Positions 1 through 11,940 of a stretch of 42,229 bases of DNA are shown piece after piece. A program made the position numbers and the translations under genes. Source of the DNA: Cudoniella acicularis. Taxonomy: Eukaryota > Ascomycota > Leotiomycetes > Helotiales > Helotiaceae. The notes beneath the pieces are model-generated. The model worked only from the letters and a program-made list of their open reading frames with translations, was not told the DNA's origin and made no database searches. The stretch covers positions 1 through 42,229 of the forward strand of contig JAAMPI010000351.1 of assembly GCA_013054445.1 (NCBI GenBank). Direction: 5' to 3'. Position 1 is the stretch's first letter; every line of letters begins with the position of its first letter.

Positions 1-24
1 GCTGGGGGAGTCGGAGGCGGCCAT
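1..24 (-). CDS. possible 5' end of a gene leaving the window on the left
   Basis: Read on the minus strand, an ATG at 24-22 in a good fungal context (CTCCCATGG) opens a frame of eight codons (MAASDSPS) that runs off the left edge. A Ser/Pro-rich start is common in fungal proteins, but eight codons prove nothing. If real, the gene-free stretch to its right would be its promoter and leader. No function can be given. Confidence 0.2.
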
Positions 25-2856
25 GGGAGCGCGACGCGCGAGTTCAGGGCTCAGGGCCTACGGGCCAGGGCCCAGGAAGCTTGGATCACGGCCTTGAACG
101 TGGGCGCCGTCCGCCTCTGCGGTCGCTGTTCCGGTCGCTGGCTTCTCGCCTGCTGCATTGTGCTCCCTGGACGTCAACATGTCAAGAACCCAGATCTCGA
201 TTCTCAACTCTCGACTCCCGACACGACCTCGTCCTCAACCTTCACCTCCACGCCGCGATGGCGATGGCGATGGCGATGCGTTGCCGTCATGCGCTTCAAA
301 AGACGGCAGCGTGGGGAATCCCTCCAGGCTCGCCCGCCCGCCAGCGAATCTAGCACGTCGTCCGAGCCTCCGCTGCCGGCGCCGCCATTTCAGAGCAGAC
401 AGACGCCGTGGACGAGATGAGATGGACCTGGGCGCTGAAGTCAGGCTAGTCTCAGAGCGGACAGGCAGGTTTGGGGGCATTTGCCATTCGGAAATCGCAG
501 CGCCGCCCTACGCCGCGCGCTTTTCCGTTTCCCTCCAGCAGGCGCGTGAAGGCTTCGTGTTTTGGCCGCTGGTCGATGGTGTATCGCCTTGCTCAAGTCT
601 AGCGCAGCGACGATACCGTAGACACCAATAATGCCTGCAAGTCGGTGGAAGAGCCTGGGGTTCTCGTTAGTCGGCCAGATTGTGTCGCATCGCTTGCCCA
701 CAGTTCACTCCTGGGGCATGATAGAGATCCTCACGAGCCAGCCGGATCAGATCTCAAACCTCTGCGCCCACCGTCTACTCATGCGGATGTTTCCGCCCAG
801 AGCAACGAACGACTTCTAACTGCTGGTAGTGCCAAAAATCCGGCATGGCGGCTCTTGGAGTTGGCAAATCCTCCCCGGTACCGTGCCTCCACCAGACATC
901 CTTCCTGCTTATTACTTCCTGTGTATGTTCCAGCCTCGTTTTATCCGCCGGTTTTCATCGTCAACGTCGGCTTTGGAGCTCCTTATCCAGTGATGCCCAC
1001 TCAGTCGATTCTTCTAGGAGCCCTGGGCCATTCCGGCATTGCAGGCTTCGAGTCCGGGCAGTAGGCTCATCGCCATGCCGAGCATGAATGATGAGGCTTC
1101 GACGTTTAGGGATGTCACCTTCCCCCAATGATGTTTCTCCTCGATGAGGAGTGAGGCTTGACCCTAACCAACAGGTGGCCGATGTCGTTCAGTGGTGCCC
1201 TCCTGAAAAGTGGAGGTTGGGTAGGATTCCGCAAAATCCAGGGGGTACAATTGGACCAAAGAAGGCCTCATGGGAGATGGAGATGAAGATGATATGATTT
1301 GAAGGTCCAAGCGATGGTAATTCTCGTCTCGACCGGGATGCATCCAAGTGGTCGAAATTTCACTTGCCAGGGCCTGCCGGTTTATGGCTGGAAGACCTCG
1401 CAGAGATACAACACCGGTAATCTTCAGCGAAATATTAACAAGAAGAAACCCATCAATCGTATATGGAGCAAGAACAAATATCCCATTGCTTAGGTTTGGG
1501 ATTGGAAATCGTTGGGCGTATACTGCCTTTCAACTAGAACTGGAATATTCCCAGCTTCAGCATCCAGATTTGGCCCTTAAGCAAAAGACTCTGTCGTCCT
1601 GCAAATCCGCCATGTGGCGTTACGGCCAGAGTACCGAAACAGCAGTTAAGTATTTCTTTTGCTGCGTCCCGCTGCCGTCAGCCTCTTCTACTGGCGTTGA
1701 TCCTGACCATAGTAATGCCGTGAACGGTAATACTTCTAGTTTTGATCTATTCAAATTTGGGTTCTGAACGGCAATCAATATACGAATCCGATAAAGTCGA
1801 TTCATCGCGATTCAATCTGATATCCTGAATTGATTATGATGTTCCAGGCCTGGTAGGGCAATTGTACTACACCGGGCTGCCGTGTGTGAGACTCAACCTT
1901 CCAGTTAATCGGCGGTAAGAGGGCGGATTTGAAAGGTTGGCGTGAGGCATAAATCTGTCGAATTAGTTTTGTTCATCGCAATTTCGAGAAACGACTGGCT
2001 GAGAATTTCGGGGGGTTTTCTCGCGGCCGTTAATAGGCAGAATACAAAAGCTACCCTGGTCCCTGCACCCGCTGCTTTTCCAGAGCTGTAAGCGCGCAAG
2101 AAGCCCGAAGTGGTGCCTCTTGACGGATGACCGTCTGTGCGCCGATGCCCCCGTTCTCACCGACGAGATTGGATCTTAGAGTGTCATGCAGCTTCATTAA
2201 GAAGAAAGTATTTGTTGCTTCGCCAGATATGTATGGGGTAAAGACCCCGGGCTGGAAGCCTGAAACAACCCCGCATGAATTATCGATGTAAAATATCACA
2301 CAATATTGACCTACCGGTATCTTAACGTGGACACTTGAACGGGCTGATGAGCGGGCTGGAAGGACGAGTAAGGTCTTTGCCTTTCAATTCGCAGGTCCGA
2401 TAGGGCTCGAGATTCCAAGACCCTTACCCCGCTTTGGCAAGCATTTGCTGAGTTCCAAGCCACAGTCGATAATCTCTCATATCTGGGTCTGATTAATGTT
2501 TGAAATGGAAGCAGCCAATTCGATTCAATTTCCGCTTCAACTATATCTCTCTTCCTGCCGATTTTGCTTTTTCAGAAGAAAAGTATGGTGAGAATATCGA
2601 TTCATCGAATGCCTGAGACCTAGGCTAAGCTATGGCCCGAAGCTTGGCGCGCTTTTCAACTACTCCCAGCTAGTTTTTTTTTGCCGGAAATGGTGCCATC
2701 GTGTTTTGGCAGAAGATGTTTTTAAGTGACTTATCGTCTCAATTCCCTCGACCACATGTTCCGGTACCTTTTAGGCTCCTGGTGGCTATCGTGGTTTTGT
2801 TGCTGCTGAGTACCAAGACACTACATTGAGTTGTAGAGTTTGGAATATAATATTGC
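25..2856. other. long stretch without a supported gene
   Basis: About 2.8 kb. The first ~1 kb is GC-rich and shows overlapping open frames on both strands (for example 158-631 and 645-1064). Their Arg/Ser/Pro-rich, biased composition is typical of GC-rich non-coding DNA, and none has a recognisable domain or splice-supported extension. The rest is mixed with T-rich patches. It could be the promoter and leader of a gene starting at 24 on the minus strand, plus the 3' UTR of the GTPase gene ending at 2857. I see no tRNA or other RNA gene. Confidence 0.5.
255..278. repeat. (GCGATG)4 microsatellite
   Basis: Four perfect tandem copies of the hexamer GCGATG. The period is a multiple of three, so it keeps frames open on both strands, which explains part of the long spurious ORFs here. 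Confidence 0.9.
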
Positions 2857-4401
2857 CTAGCGTTTGATGATAGTAACTAACATATATTAGCAAGAAATAT
2901 CTGCGGGTAAACGAGGATGCAAATTCAAGAACATACTAATATCTTCATCGGCAAGCTCGTGGCTGAGACCGACTCGTTGAGGTTGGTGCTTAACAGACTT
3001 GCCATACACAATCGCTTGTCGAAATTGTTCCACTATCGTTTTGTGAATAGCATTGCACTGGAATAGTTTATTAGTCAACCAGTCTTGGTTCAGGAGAGAT
3101 ATAAGAAGTAAGAGGTACGTACGAAGTCTTCCACAGTGCACTTGGTGGATCGCAACACGACAGGTTGTGTATAATCTGGGAGTTTTCCTTTAGGCTTTGT
3201 GTAAACTCTCACAAGGTTGAGTTTTTCCCACCTGCAAGGTACGTTAGTCAGACAAAAGCGATTTAGGATTTGGAAATGGCTCAGGGATTGTAGCTCTCAT
3301 TAAGAGGGTATAGCCACTTCGAGTGGAGGAGACACCAGCAAATTTTGGACTGGGCTAGATAACTCACATCTGCTCTAAAAGCTCATCAACGTTCCAACCA
3401 TGCTCTGAGGATATCGGACACGCATTGGGAATTCTATAAAGAAGATCCAACTCCTCGATCGAAATTGCGTCGATTTTGTTCAGCGCGTAGATGACCGGAA
3501 TATAACTTCTGCTCTTGGCCTCCAGGACATCAATTAAATCGTCGATTGTTGCATCACAGCGAATTGCAATGTCAGCCGAAGAGATCTTGTATTCCCCCAT
3601 CACTGCCTTGATTTCATCATGGTCAATATGTGTAAGAGGAACGGTATTTGTGATGCTGAGCCCCCCCTTGTCTTTTTTTCTTAAAGACGATATTGGGTGG
3701 TGACTTATTGATCCGGATACCGAAACCTTCTAATTCCGCCTCTATAATCTTCTTGTCGGTCAAAGGTTTGTTGACGTCGAGGACGATGAAGATCAAGTGA
3801 CATGTTTTTGCCACCGCAATGACTTGGCGACCTCTTCCTTTTCCGTCTTTTGCGCCCTGAATAATACCGGGAAGATCCAGCATTTGTATCTTCGCGCCAT
3901 TATATACCACTTGACCTGGCACCGTGGTTAAAGTCGTAAACTCGTATGCGGCAACCTCGGAGTGTTGTCCCGTAAGCCTGCTCATCAAAGTACTCTTGCC
4001 AACCGAAGGGAATCCAATAAAGCCAACACTCGCCACACCTGTTCGAGCAACATCGAAACCTGATCCACCTCCGCCGCCGCTCGATGTTGGAGTCAAGAGT
4101 TCCCGCTTCAGTTTCGCGAGTTTAGCCTTGAGCTGTCCAAGATGGAAGGAGGTTGCTTTATTCTTCTGGGTTTTGGCCATCTACGGATAGTCAGCACTTG
4201 CATAGGTATGGTTCGCAGTTGTTTTCAACAACTCTGCAGAAGCATGTGTTCGAAACACAAGACAAATTCCATAGAGTTTGTTTCGATTAACTATACAGTA
4301 CTTACTTCGGCCTCAATGTCCTTGATCTGTGGCGGGGTATTAGTAAAATGCATTTATATGGAAGAGGGTTCATTGCAAACCTTATCCACGGTAGTCGCCA
4401 T
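2857..4401 (-). CDS. DRG1: DRG1/Rbg1-type developmentally regulated GTPase (one frameshift)
   Basis: Cytoplasmic OBG-family GTPase; its relatives pair with a Dfrp1/Tma46-type partner and act on translating ribosomes. Exons on the minus strand: 4401-4381, 4326-4306, 4180-3368, 3231-3123, 3057-2937, 2876-2857, with introns of 54, 125, 136, 65 and 60 nt. The first two exons are only 21 nt each (7 codons). The protein would be 367 aa, the usual family length. Visible motifs are G1 GFPSVGKS at about residue 70, G3 DLPG at about 116, G4 NKID at about 248, and a C-terminal TGS region from [10 protein letters not shown] to the end at IITIIKR. Exon 4180-3368 carries one base too many. An A7 run on the coding strand (T7 at 3673-3679) at about codon 182 should be A6; with A6 the frame continues perfectly and the total is 368 codons. 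The rest is intact, so I read this as a functional gene with a sequence error rather than a pseudogene. Divergent from the next gene, 283 nt away. Confidence 0.94.
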
Positions 4402-4684
4402 GATTGCGGTAGTTATTAATGCTCTTAGAAACCAGTATATGATTCCTGTTGATTGCGTTCTTGAAGACAAAGCACCAGATTGCTGGCTGTTTGCGATGTG
4501 GTTTTTGAATTCACGGTGGAAAGACGTGGGTTTCAAAAATATGTCGTCGGGACCGCACGAGCCTCTCAGAAGCCCGTGCGCATTCCCAGCAAAAGGTCAT
4601 GTGACCATTTCCTCTCTACTTTCTGTCCAAAAGATGCCCTCCACTATAATCTACAACTTATGGACAACAATGGCCAACTTTAAA
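4402..4684. promoter_or_regulatory. divergent promoter between DRG1 and polyprenol reductase
   Basis: A 283-nt gap between two genes read away from each other, so both promoters must lie in or overlap it. No clear TATA box. An open + frame runs through the whole stretch into the reductase, including an in-frame ATG at 4670, but nothing upstream of 4670 looks conserved. Confidence 0.6.
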
Positions 4685-5710
4685 ATGGATCCTGCACAGC
4701 TTTGTAGGGTATTTTTCACTCTTGGAACCGCAGTTGATCTTTGCGGTGTCTTCATCCCATCTTTTAAGGAAAACATTATGAATTACGGAGCTCGAAAAAG
4801 TATACGACAGGAAGTCCACCAGCAGGACATATTCACAAAGTTGATCAAATATCTGGCATCCTTTCAAGTACCACACACCTGGTTCACCCATTATTATGTG
4901 GTTTCGGTTGCATCTTCTATTTTCTGGGCCATCCAGATCTACACAAATGGGCCGGCTTTCCGGCTTCTTCTTTCATTTTCCGATCAAGGGTCTGGAACAA
5001 TACTTCTGAATAACATCTTCCTGGCCTGGGTTTTGATGGCGGTGCAGGGAGTGAGACGATTATACGAATCTATTGCATTTTATAAAAAAATCTCAAGCAA
5101 AAATGTGGATTGGGCTTTGGATTTTGTACGTTTTTCAACCACGGCATTTTGGCCTTCTGGGTCATTTTGATGGTGCTGTTACTGACTAGACGGTGCCTCA
5201 GAGGGATTGCATATTATTTATTTATGGGTTTAGCTGTTTGGGTTGAAGGCATTGGTATTTCTGTGTTGCTAATTTAATGCTTTTGATTTACTGACCGAAT
5301 CAGGTGCATTGAACGAAGCCATGCTTTCCGGAAGCCTGCTAGAATCCTTTCGATTTTCAATGCCTTCACCAAAGACGGCTCTCATTTTCCTCATCTTCCT
5401 CCTTGGGTCATTGACGCAACACATTTGTCACAAGCACCTCGCCAGCCTTAAGAAATATAGCCTTCCGCAGCATTCCCTATTTCAATTGGTAGTATGCCCT
5501 CATTACACAAGCGAATGCTTGATATATGTTGCAATAGCCATTGAAGCTGCGCCCGAAGGAAAATTTCTTAACCAGACAGTGCTGGCTGGCTTGGGATTTG
5601 TGGCATCGAACCTTGCTGTAACGGCAGATGGAACAAAGAAGTGGTATGTTGAGAAATTTGGTGCTAAAAATCTGGAGGGTCGATGGAGAATGGTTCCCTA
5701 CGTTTATTGA
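4685..5710 (+). CDS. DFG10: polyprenol reductase, SRD5A3/Dfg10 family (one frameshift)
   Basis: ER membrane enzyme that reduces the alpha-isoprene of polyprenol in the family's classical role, supplying dolichol for glycosylation. Exons 4685-5125, 5202-5254 and 5304-5710, with introns of 76 and 49 nt, both with CTGAC branch sites. Predicted 299 aa, several hydrophobic helices. Family marks are VPHTWFTHYYVVSV in the first exon, QGVRRLYES, KMWIG and the C-terminal signature VCPHYTSECLIY followed by the ending GRWRMVPYVY. The first exon has one extra base: the A7 run at 5084-5090 must be A6 to pass from YESIAFYKK to SQAKMWIG. The corrected length is exactly 300 codons including the stop. An ATG at 4670 would add five residues; 4685 fits the family's usual MDP start better. 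The stop lies 11 nt from the stop of the convergent dioxygenase gene. Confidence 0.9.
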
Positions 5711-5721
5711 GACCGCTCCTC

Positions 5722-6532
5722 TCAGCTTTTGCCGAACATTGCAAACTTGTTACCTAGCTTTGACACTTTGATGACATCTCGATATGTGAGGCTTGTTCGT
5801 AAGCTACGCTGGGAGATGCCACCTGTAAAACTTTCTAGGGACCCCAGAAGATCCCAATTGGCAACTGTATCCCGGCTGAGGCTAAGATCCTCGGAAATCT
5901 CTGCAATTCCATGCATATAATCTGTGTAGAGATCATCGGTGGTGATGAGCAGACTTCGAGGCTCTTGCAAGATCTTCCACCTAGGCTCAGCCTCCCTCGT
6001 TCCATCCTCATTAGTGGCATAAATATCGAGAGCCAAAGTGGACCCCAGGCTAACTGTGCAAACCGCGGGGAAGTAGGCTGCCCCATCTTTATGCGGCATT
6101 ATGCCTTGTCCAGGTTGGTACTCATTTATGAGAACATGATTGGGGGCTCCATGGGAACTTTTCGTGAATATGTGGTTTTGTGGGTTATCTGTAGAGAGTG
6201 GGTAGGCTAATAGACGTGTAATGATGGGCTCAACAAGCCATGTCGGAAGTGGACTATGCAAGAGGGTGTTCTTCGTCAAATCCGATGGCCATGTTTGCAA
6301 GCGCCGATGCGTAAGTATCTTCCACCGAGGTTTCGGGGCAGTTTTGATCTACATGTGTTAGTGTTGGGGAGATGCAAGTGTTGGCTGTATTCCAATTGTT
6401 ATGACCGACCTTATTTAAAAGCACATCTTCCTCCTCCGGGGTTATGAAGTCTGCGATGTAGAACGCGCTGGAAGGGAGACTTTTAATTCTTGCCTCCTGA
6501 AGAGAAGCTGGCATGCTTGTTAGCGTTGGCAT
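5722..6532 (-). CDS. ALKBH6: ALKBH6-type Fe(II)/2-oxoglutarate dioxygenase
   Basis: AlkB-family oxygenase; family members demethylate nucleic acids using iron and 2-oxoglutarate, and the substrate of the ALKBH6 branch is not settled in my knowledge. Exons 6532-6410 and 6348-5722 with one 61-nt intron (donor GTCGGT, branch CTAAC); 249 aa. Catalytic set is complete: H127 and D129 in MPHKDG, H187 in YMHGI, and the 2-oxoglutarate-binding pair in RTSLTYR (R225, R231). The N-terminal DFITPEEEDVLL and APKPRWKILTHRRLQ match the ALKBH6 branch rather than ALKBH1 or 2. Reading frame is intact. Tail-to-tail with the polyprenol reductase (11 nt between stops), so the 3' UTRs almost certainly overlap. Confidence 0.9.
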
Positions 6533-7316
6533 CAGAGTTTGTGGACCCCAGCGAGCTGTCGTTGATCAGTAGTGATCGCTGAAGTTGAACTGTCGTGGTT
6601 TCTGGACAAGGAGAATGAGAGAGAGATTGTTTTCGAGACAACGCGGCGTCTAGTTAGTCTTCGTGCAACACAGCATGGAACCAAAAGCGCGGCCGTCCCG
6701 ACGCGAAAGAATTCAGCCCTACGAGTGCCCCAATCAATGCGACGAGCAATCAGCAGCTTTTGATGTGGGCCCGACTGCCGTTGAAGACAAAGGTGAACAG
6801 CCAGTGAAGACCGACTTTGCGGTGGCGCGGTACTGCGTTATTGAATATCCTGCCTAATCTCGCGATGTTTACAATCCCATGCACACTTTCGGTTCTTCTC
6901 AAGTACACTTTTATCATTTGCTGTCTACTAGGTACCTACCTACCTGGGTAAGAATCTCCTGATGGGACTGAAGCCCCTTTTCGCTAGGCTCCAGCCCGCG
7001 CAGAACACAGAGGTCACCGTAGAATTAGCGAGGCCAATGGAAGGAGCCTCAGCAAGAGAGAAGACTGACGACCACTCTGCTCTTCGAGATCACGACAAAG
7101 GCACGACTAGCCTCGCAGACAAGAGCATCTCTACGATCTTACGCATATGTGCCACTGAGGCTTTACGGTTCCCTTGGGCGATCACGACGGCCACCACAAC
7201 TCATTCGCGCCTCGCACGCATCTTAGGGCCCTCTCTGCCCTGACACCTCCAAAGTGTCTCCTAGCAAACCACCCTCGGAAAATGTCCTGGGAAAGACGAA
7301 ACTCGGGGTAGAATTG
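6533..7316. promoter_or_regulatory. divergent promoter / leader region
   Basis: About 780 nt between the dioxygenase start and the first ATG of the large ankyrin gene. It has several short open frames without domain signal. A possible donor GGGTAAGA at about 6950 and an AG at 7252-7253 could define a leader intron of the ankyrin gene, but I cannot decide this from sequence alone. Confidence 0.5.
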
Positions 7317-10300
7317 ATGGATGCGCAAGATATAGCGGCTGCGAGGCGTTCAGCCTCGTCCGATGATCGTCGCGCGGAGGTTGATGGCGTGAAGAGCGCA
7401 TCGATGGGCACACCCTACGGCATCAGGTCGTCGCCGCCAACACTGGTATACAATGATGCGATGGATATAGACCCGGAGCCATCCAAAGGCGTGCTGAGTG
7501 TCGCGGATGCTGGCGCGAAGAGCGATTCTGAAGCCGAGACCATTGTGCTCCCCGGGAAAGATGGCCATTCGCCGTCTAAAATTCGAAAGGCGATTAAATA
7601 CGAGGATCACAGCGACGACGACGAGATCAGAAGTGCATCAGGCGCTCAGAGTCCTCGTGCTAGCCGTGGAGAAGAATCCGTTGCGCGTTCACACTTGGGA
7701 GAAAAATCAAGCGAGTTGACGAGCACGACCCCCAACGCGATTGCCACTTCCACGCTGGGAAAGAGAAAACGACCTAAACATGGCAACGCCAACGTTAAGG
7801 ATAATTCTAGTGGGCTCAGCTCCGTTCCAACTTCTCCCGTGGCTACAGCACGCTCATCACTATCCAAACCTACCGCCTCTGATTCAGACATATCCAAGTC
7901 TCCTTCTCCCCCTTCTCACTCTACCACACGCGATCAGGCCAAGTCTGTGGATCGGATTCCTCCAAAACGGAAACAGTACACTTCTGGGGACGAAGAAGAA
8001 GCTGATCGACCCAGGTTCAGCAGACAACGAAGTTCCGGTGTGGACCAAAAGCCCAATCGAGACAATCGCTCGTCGTCCAAGTTCAACGCTGATACGCACC
8101 CTCGAAAGCGCACGAGGTCCGATTCGCCTCATGCCCGAAGTCACCGACGAAGTGTCTCCACCCAGTTGCCTTCCAAATCTTCTCATGGCCTAAGCTACAA
8201 GAAGAAGCGCGTCCCTGCACCTTTGCAGTCGACCGAGTATCATTCGGACGATTCATCTGCGAGCGGCAGTTCGCATCCACGAAGCTCACGTCTGCGAAAT
8301 CTCGCTGCCCCCACAACAGGTGACTCGGCCATGTCTCCAGCCAAAATGGGTCCGCATAAAAAGCACGTCAACTCTTCAGGTCAAACTCTCTTAGCGCGGG
8401 CTTGCCTGCAAGGCAAGCTGGAAATGACAAAACAAAGATTTGAGGAGCGACCACAGGATCTCAACGAGGCTGATCATGCCCTTAACACTCCGCTCCACGT
8501 CGCTAGCATTAATGGGTTTGCAGACATTGTTAAATTTCTGCTGGATAAAAACTGTGTGGTTGATTGTGTGAATGATCAAAGAGACACTCCATTGCATGAC
8601 GCGATTGAGAATGGGCATGTTGAGGTTGTCAAATTACTACTTGATGCCGGAGCCAATCCGAACAAACCAAATCGCGAAGGAGATGGACCGCTTGACCTTG
8701 TGGCCGAGAAAGAGGAAAGCGGAGCCTACGATGAATCGGAGGCTACTGAAATCAGAGCTGCTATTATGGCAGCGAAGCATAATAGCCGTGATATTCGACG
8801 TCCATCGGAGGATGATCAGATGCATGACAATATTGAGAGTCGATCGTCTCACCATAAAGAGAACTCTCGTCATAGTCCGGTCCACGAGACTCATGTCATT
8901 AGCTCGACCAGTCGACGAGTTGGTACAGCGCGATCGATCAAGACCAGTGACCATCTTCTTTATCAGCCACTCGACGCCACGGAATTAAGGAAGGCAGCAA
9001 AAGAGGGCGATGCTAGCGCAGCGGCCCGGGTCTTAGAAGTCAATACTAATTTGAAAGACACGAAATCACTCCTTCTGGCTGCTCGAGGAGGTCATTTCGA
9101 CGTCATAAATATTCTTTTTGCCATGGGAGGTTTTGACCCTGATCCCGAAGCCGTTGATGGGGTTTCCCCAGAACAAGCTACCCCTATTCTTGCGGCTATT
9201 GGTCGCGATGACAATCTTAAAGTCATTGAACTTTTTCTTGGTCAAGACAACTTCGACCCTACTCGACTTATAAAAGGAGAGACCTATTACGAAATTGCGA
9301 GGAAACGGGCCGGTCCTAAATGGCAAGAAGAGGAACAACTATTGAAGGACGCCTTCGATAAGTACGAAAAATCTCATAAAGCCTCTTCAGGAAATATACG
9401 ATCTCCCGGGAGGCGGCGGGATGGACGTGAAGTGGACCGAGAGGGTAGAAGACTGGCTCGTAGAGAGGAACAGCGCTCGCATAAGCGGAGTACCTCGAGT
9501 CCCAAAGCAAAAGATGTTGAAAACAGCAAAGGCCCATATAAGAAACAGTCTTCCGCCACCCAGTCTAAAGACGGACAGGTCCAACCAAAGCGGGGCCCTG
9601 GTCGGCCTAGAAAAGAGGAGAACATAGTTCCAACAGTTGTTTCCGACCCAGAAATGGCTCCTCTAGGTCCACCAAAACAAAAGCCCCAGACTAAACGTTC
9701 TGAATCAGATGTTGCTGTCGTATCCGAAAGTGAGACAACAGCTAAGCCTCGACGAAAACTTGTCTCCGGGAAAGAGCTCAGAGGTGAGCGGGAGCTTGAG
9801 AAGCAACGGCGGACCAGTGTTGCATCCACTGCATCTAGCGCCTCTGTCAAAGATAAGCGAGTCTCGAATGAAACGAAAGGGGACAAGCTAGATGGACGAA
9901 TCAGTCCTAGCGTACCACGAGGTCCGAAGAAACCTGGGGCACACCAAAACGAGCATGATTTTTCGTCTGAAAAACATACCTCTGATAAAGACAGAGCCAG
10001 ATCTTTGAAACGAGACGACTCTAAAGACAGACTCACTGCGATCCGTGGGGAAAGTCCAGTAAAGAGACATCGAACAAGCGCAACACCTCCTCGCTCAGGT
10101 ATGCAGGAAGTTACGTCTGGTTATGGTACTGGTGGTGGCCCACTGAAGAGGAGAAAACTGGAAACCGACTCCACGGGGGCACCTAAAGCAGAAAGTACAC
10201 CAAACTCATCCCCGGATCTTCATACCTCTACAACCAAGACCCCTGCTGCTCATGAGGCTGTTGCTGGAAAATCCGCACCCGAAGCTAAAGCCAAATCATC

Positions 10301-11940
10301 ACAGTCTGCGAAAATGCAAAACAGTCCTGTTGAGGAAGCTAAAAATCCAAATGTAAACGAGCCACATGCCCAAAATCGACCATCAAAACCTGGAAACTAT
10401 ACACAAGAGTCAAACGCAGGGAAACACAAGCCAATGAACGAATCAGCTGCCGCTGCGCAAGCATCCGAACAGGCGCGTGTCGCTGAAGAAAAGCGTAAGG
10501 AGGAAGAGGCCATTCGTGAAGCTGAGGCTCGCAAGGCAGAAGAGCTCGAGGCCGCCCGACGAAAACTACTTGAAGAACAGGAGGAATTAGAACGTATTGA
10601 AAAGGCCAAACAAGCGCGGCTTGCTCGAGAAGAAGAAGCTCGACAAGAAGAAGCAAAACGCCTGCAAGAGGAGGCAGAGCGAAAGGAACGCCAGAGAATA
10701 AAGGACGCTGAAGCTCATGCCCGAGCCATGGAAGAGCAGAGAATTCTTTATTTGGAGCAAGAACGGCTGAAGCGTGAAGAGCAGGAGCGTCGACGGACAA
10801 TCGCCCTTGAGCAACAGCGAGCTGAGAGAGCCAGAGTAGAAGAAGAAAGAAGACTAGAAAGACTTTCTAAGCTTCCCCCCCTACTCCGATGGTTTGATGC
10901 TTGTCAAGACCCTAAATCTTCAGATGTTGCTTCTCTGTTCAGATGGATAGATGGTTACCGCTACGACACAATCCGGCCAGAAGCAGCAGCACCAGGAAAT
11001 CCTCGGGAGCAGTGGATGCTTAACACACAAGTCGCAATTCTGCTAGGGGAAAAGGATCTTCGTCTATCACGATGTAAGCTTCCATGGCTACTTCCATGCA
11101 GCATGTAGCACAAAACTAACCTGTTTAGATACCGCTTGGGAACGTGTACCTCTTTCTGACCCAACTAAAAGAGCATTATGGAAGGTTCAGAATGGAATTT
11201 TTACTTTACGGGAACCCAACCTGGCAGGTCTTAGAAAACAGGTCCCAAAACCTGAAGAGTCAGTCTATCAAATGATGGATAGGAACAAGAACCTGTTCCT
11301 TGAGCTCGATGTATTTTTCGTTAAGGTACGTTCAAAACCGCCGCTGGTAATATATGTCCGTCTCTGACATCGTTAGGTGTCCGAGTTTATGTTCATTGTA
11401 CCAAACTTTCCCCATCTCCGCGGTATCGAGATGCATGTCCACTATCGAGAGTTAGATACCAGTTTTCAATCTCCTCCGCCAACGCCAAAATGGAAACTAG
11501 AGTTGCATCCCAATTCAAGCCATCAGTTTGCTCCTCAACCGAAGGTCTATGTCAACGGTCAGCTTCTCCGACAGCTTGATACGCCATTGACCAAAGTCTC
11601 GAGGGAACCTCCGCCAGATGACAGGCGTGTACCAAGACGTGAATTAGTGCCGGTCTATCCTCACGAAACTGACTATGAAGAACTTTGCAAAAAGCAGGGA
11701 TTGATTCATTTGTTACCGGGTTACCAAGGGTCGCCATCTTCCTCGTCACCGTTCACCGTCCATCCCAATGGCCAGGCTCACGTTCTTGATCAAGTCAATG
11801 GAATGACGCCTCCAAGCTCTGATAGAACGAAGTCGGTCAATGGCGGAAGCCCTCACAGAAGCTCAATGTCAGAGATAGACCGCCCCCGTAATCTTCCAAA
11901 CGGGCTCCGTGATGTGACCGGATCCCCACATTCGAATTGA
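7317..11940 (+). CDS. large ankyrin-repeat, AT-hook chromatin protein, Hos4-like
   Basis: Exons 7317-11073, 11129-11325 and 11377-11940, introns 55 and 51 nt; 1505 aa from the first in-frame ATG. Order: a long disordered Ser/Lys/Arg-rich N-terminus; ankyrin repeats at about 354-460 (NTPLHVASINGFADIVKFLL, DTPLHDAIENGHVEVVKLLL); a second, weaker ankyrin-like block at about 550-650; an AT-hook KRGPGRPRK at about 760; a highly charged Glu/Arg coiled coil at about 1040-1185; and a conserved globular C-terminal region starting LPPLLRWFDA. The ankyrin-plus-long-disorder design recalls Hos4 of the Set3 histone deacetylase complex; this is an inference from architecture, not a proven match. The frame is open upstream to 7227 (stop at 7224-7226). 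Residues 5' of the ATG (SPSKPPSEN...) look protein-like, so the true start may lie in an upstream exon. Confidence 0.75.

Noticed and set aside
94..1064. Several overlapping open frames of 90-160 codons on both strands
   Set aside because: Biased Arg/Ser/Pro composition, no domain, no splice-supported extension, and open frames in many phases at once, as expected in GC-rich non-coding DNA with a hexamer repeat.
3661..3667. C7 run in DRG1 as the site of the frameshift
   Set aside because: Seven G on the coding strand give DKGGL exactly as the family needs; the neighbouring A7 is the one with a base too many.
7254..7256. GTG as start codon of the ankyrin gene
   Set aside because: GTG is not a normal start in nuclear fungal genes; the first ATG (7317) or an upstream exon is more likely.
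9374..10036. 220-codon open frame on the minus strand
   Set aside because: Lies wholly inside the coding sequence of the ankyrin protein; Ser/Arg/Phe-rich as the mirror of its Lys/Glu/Ser codons.
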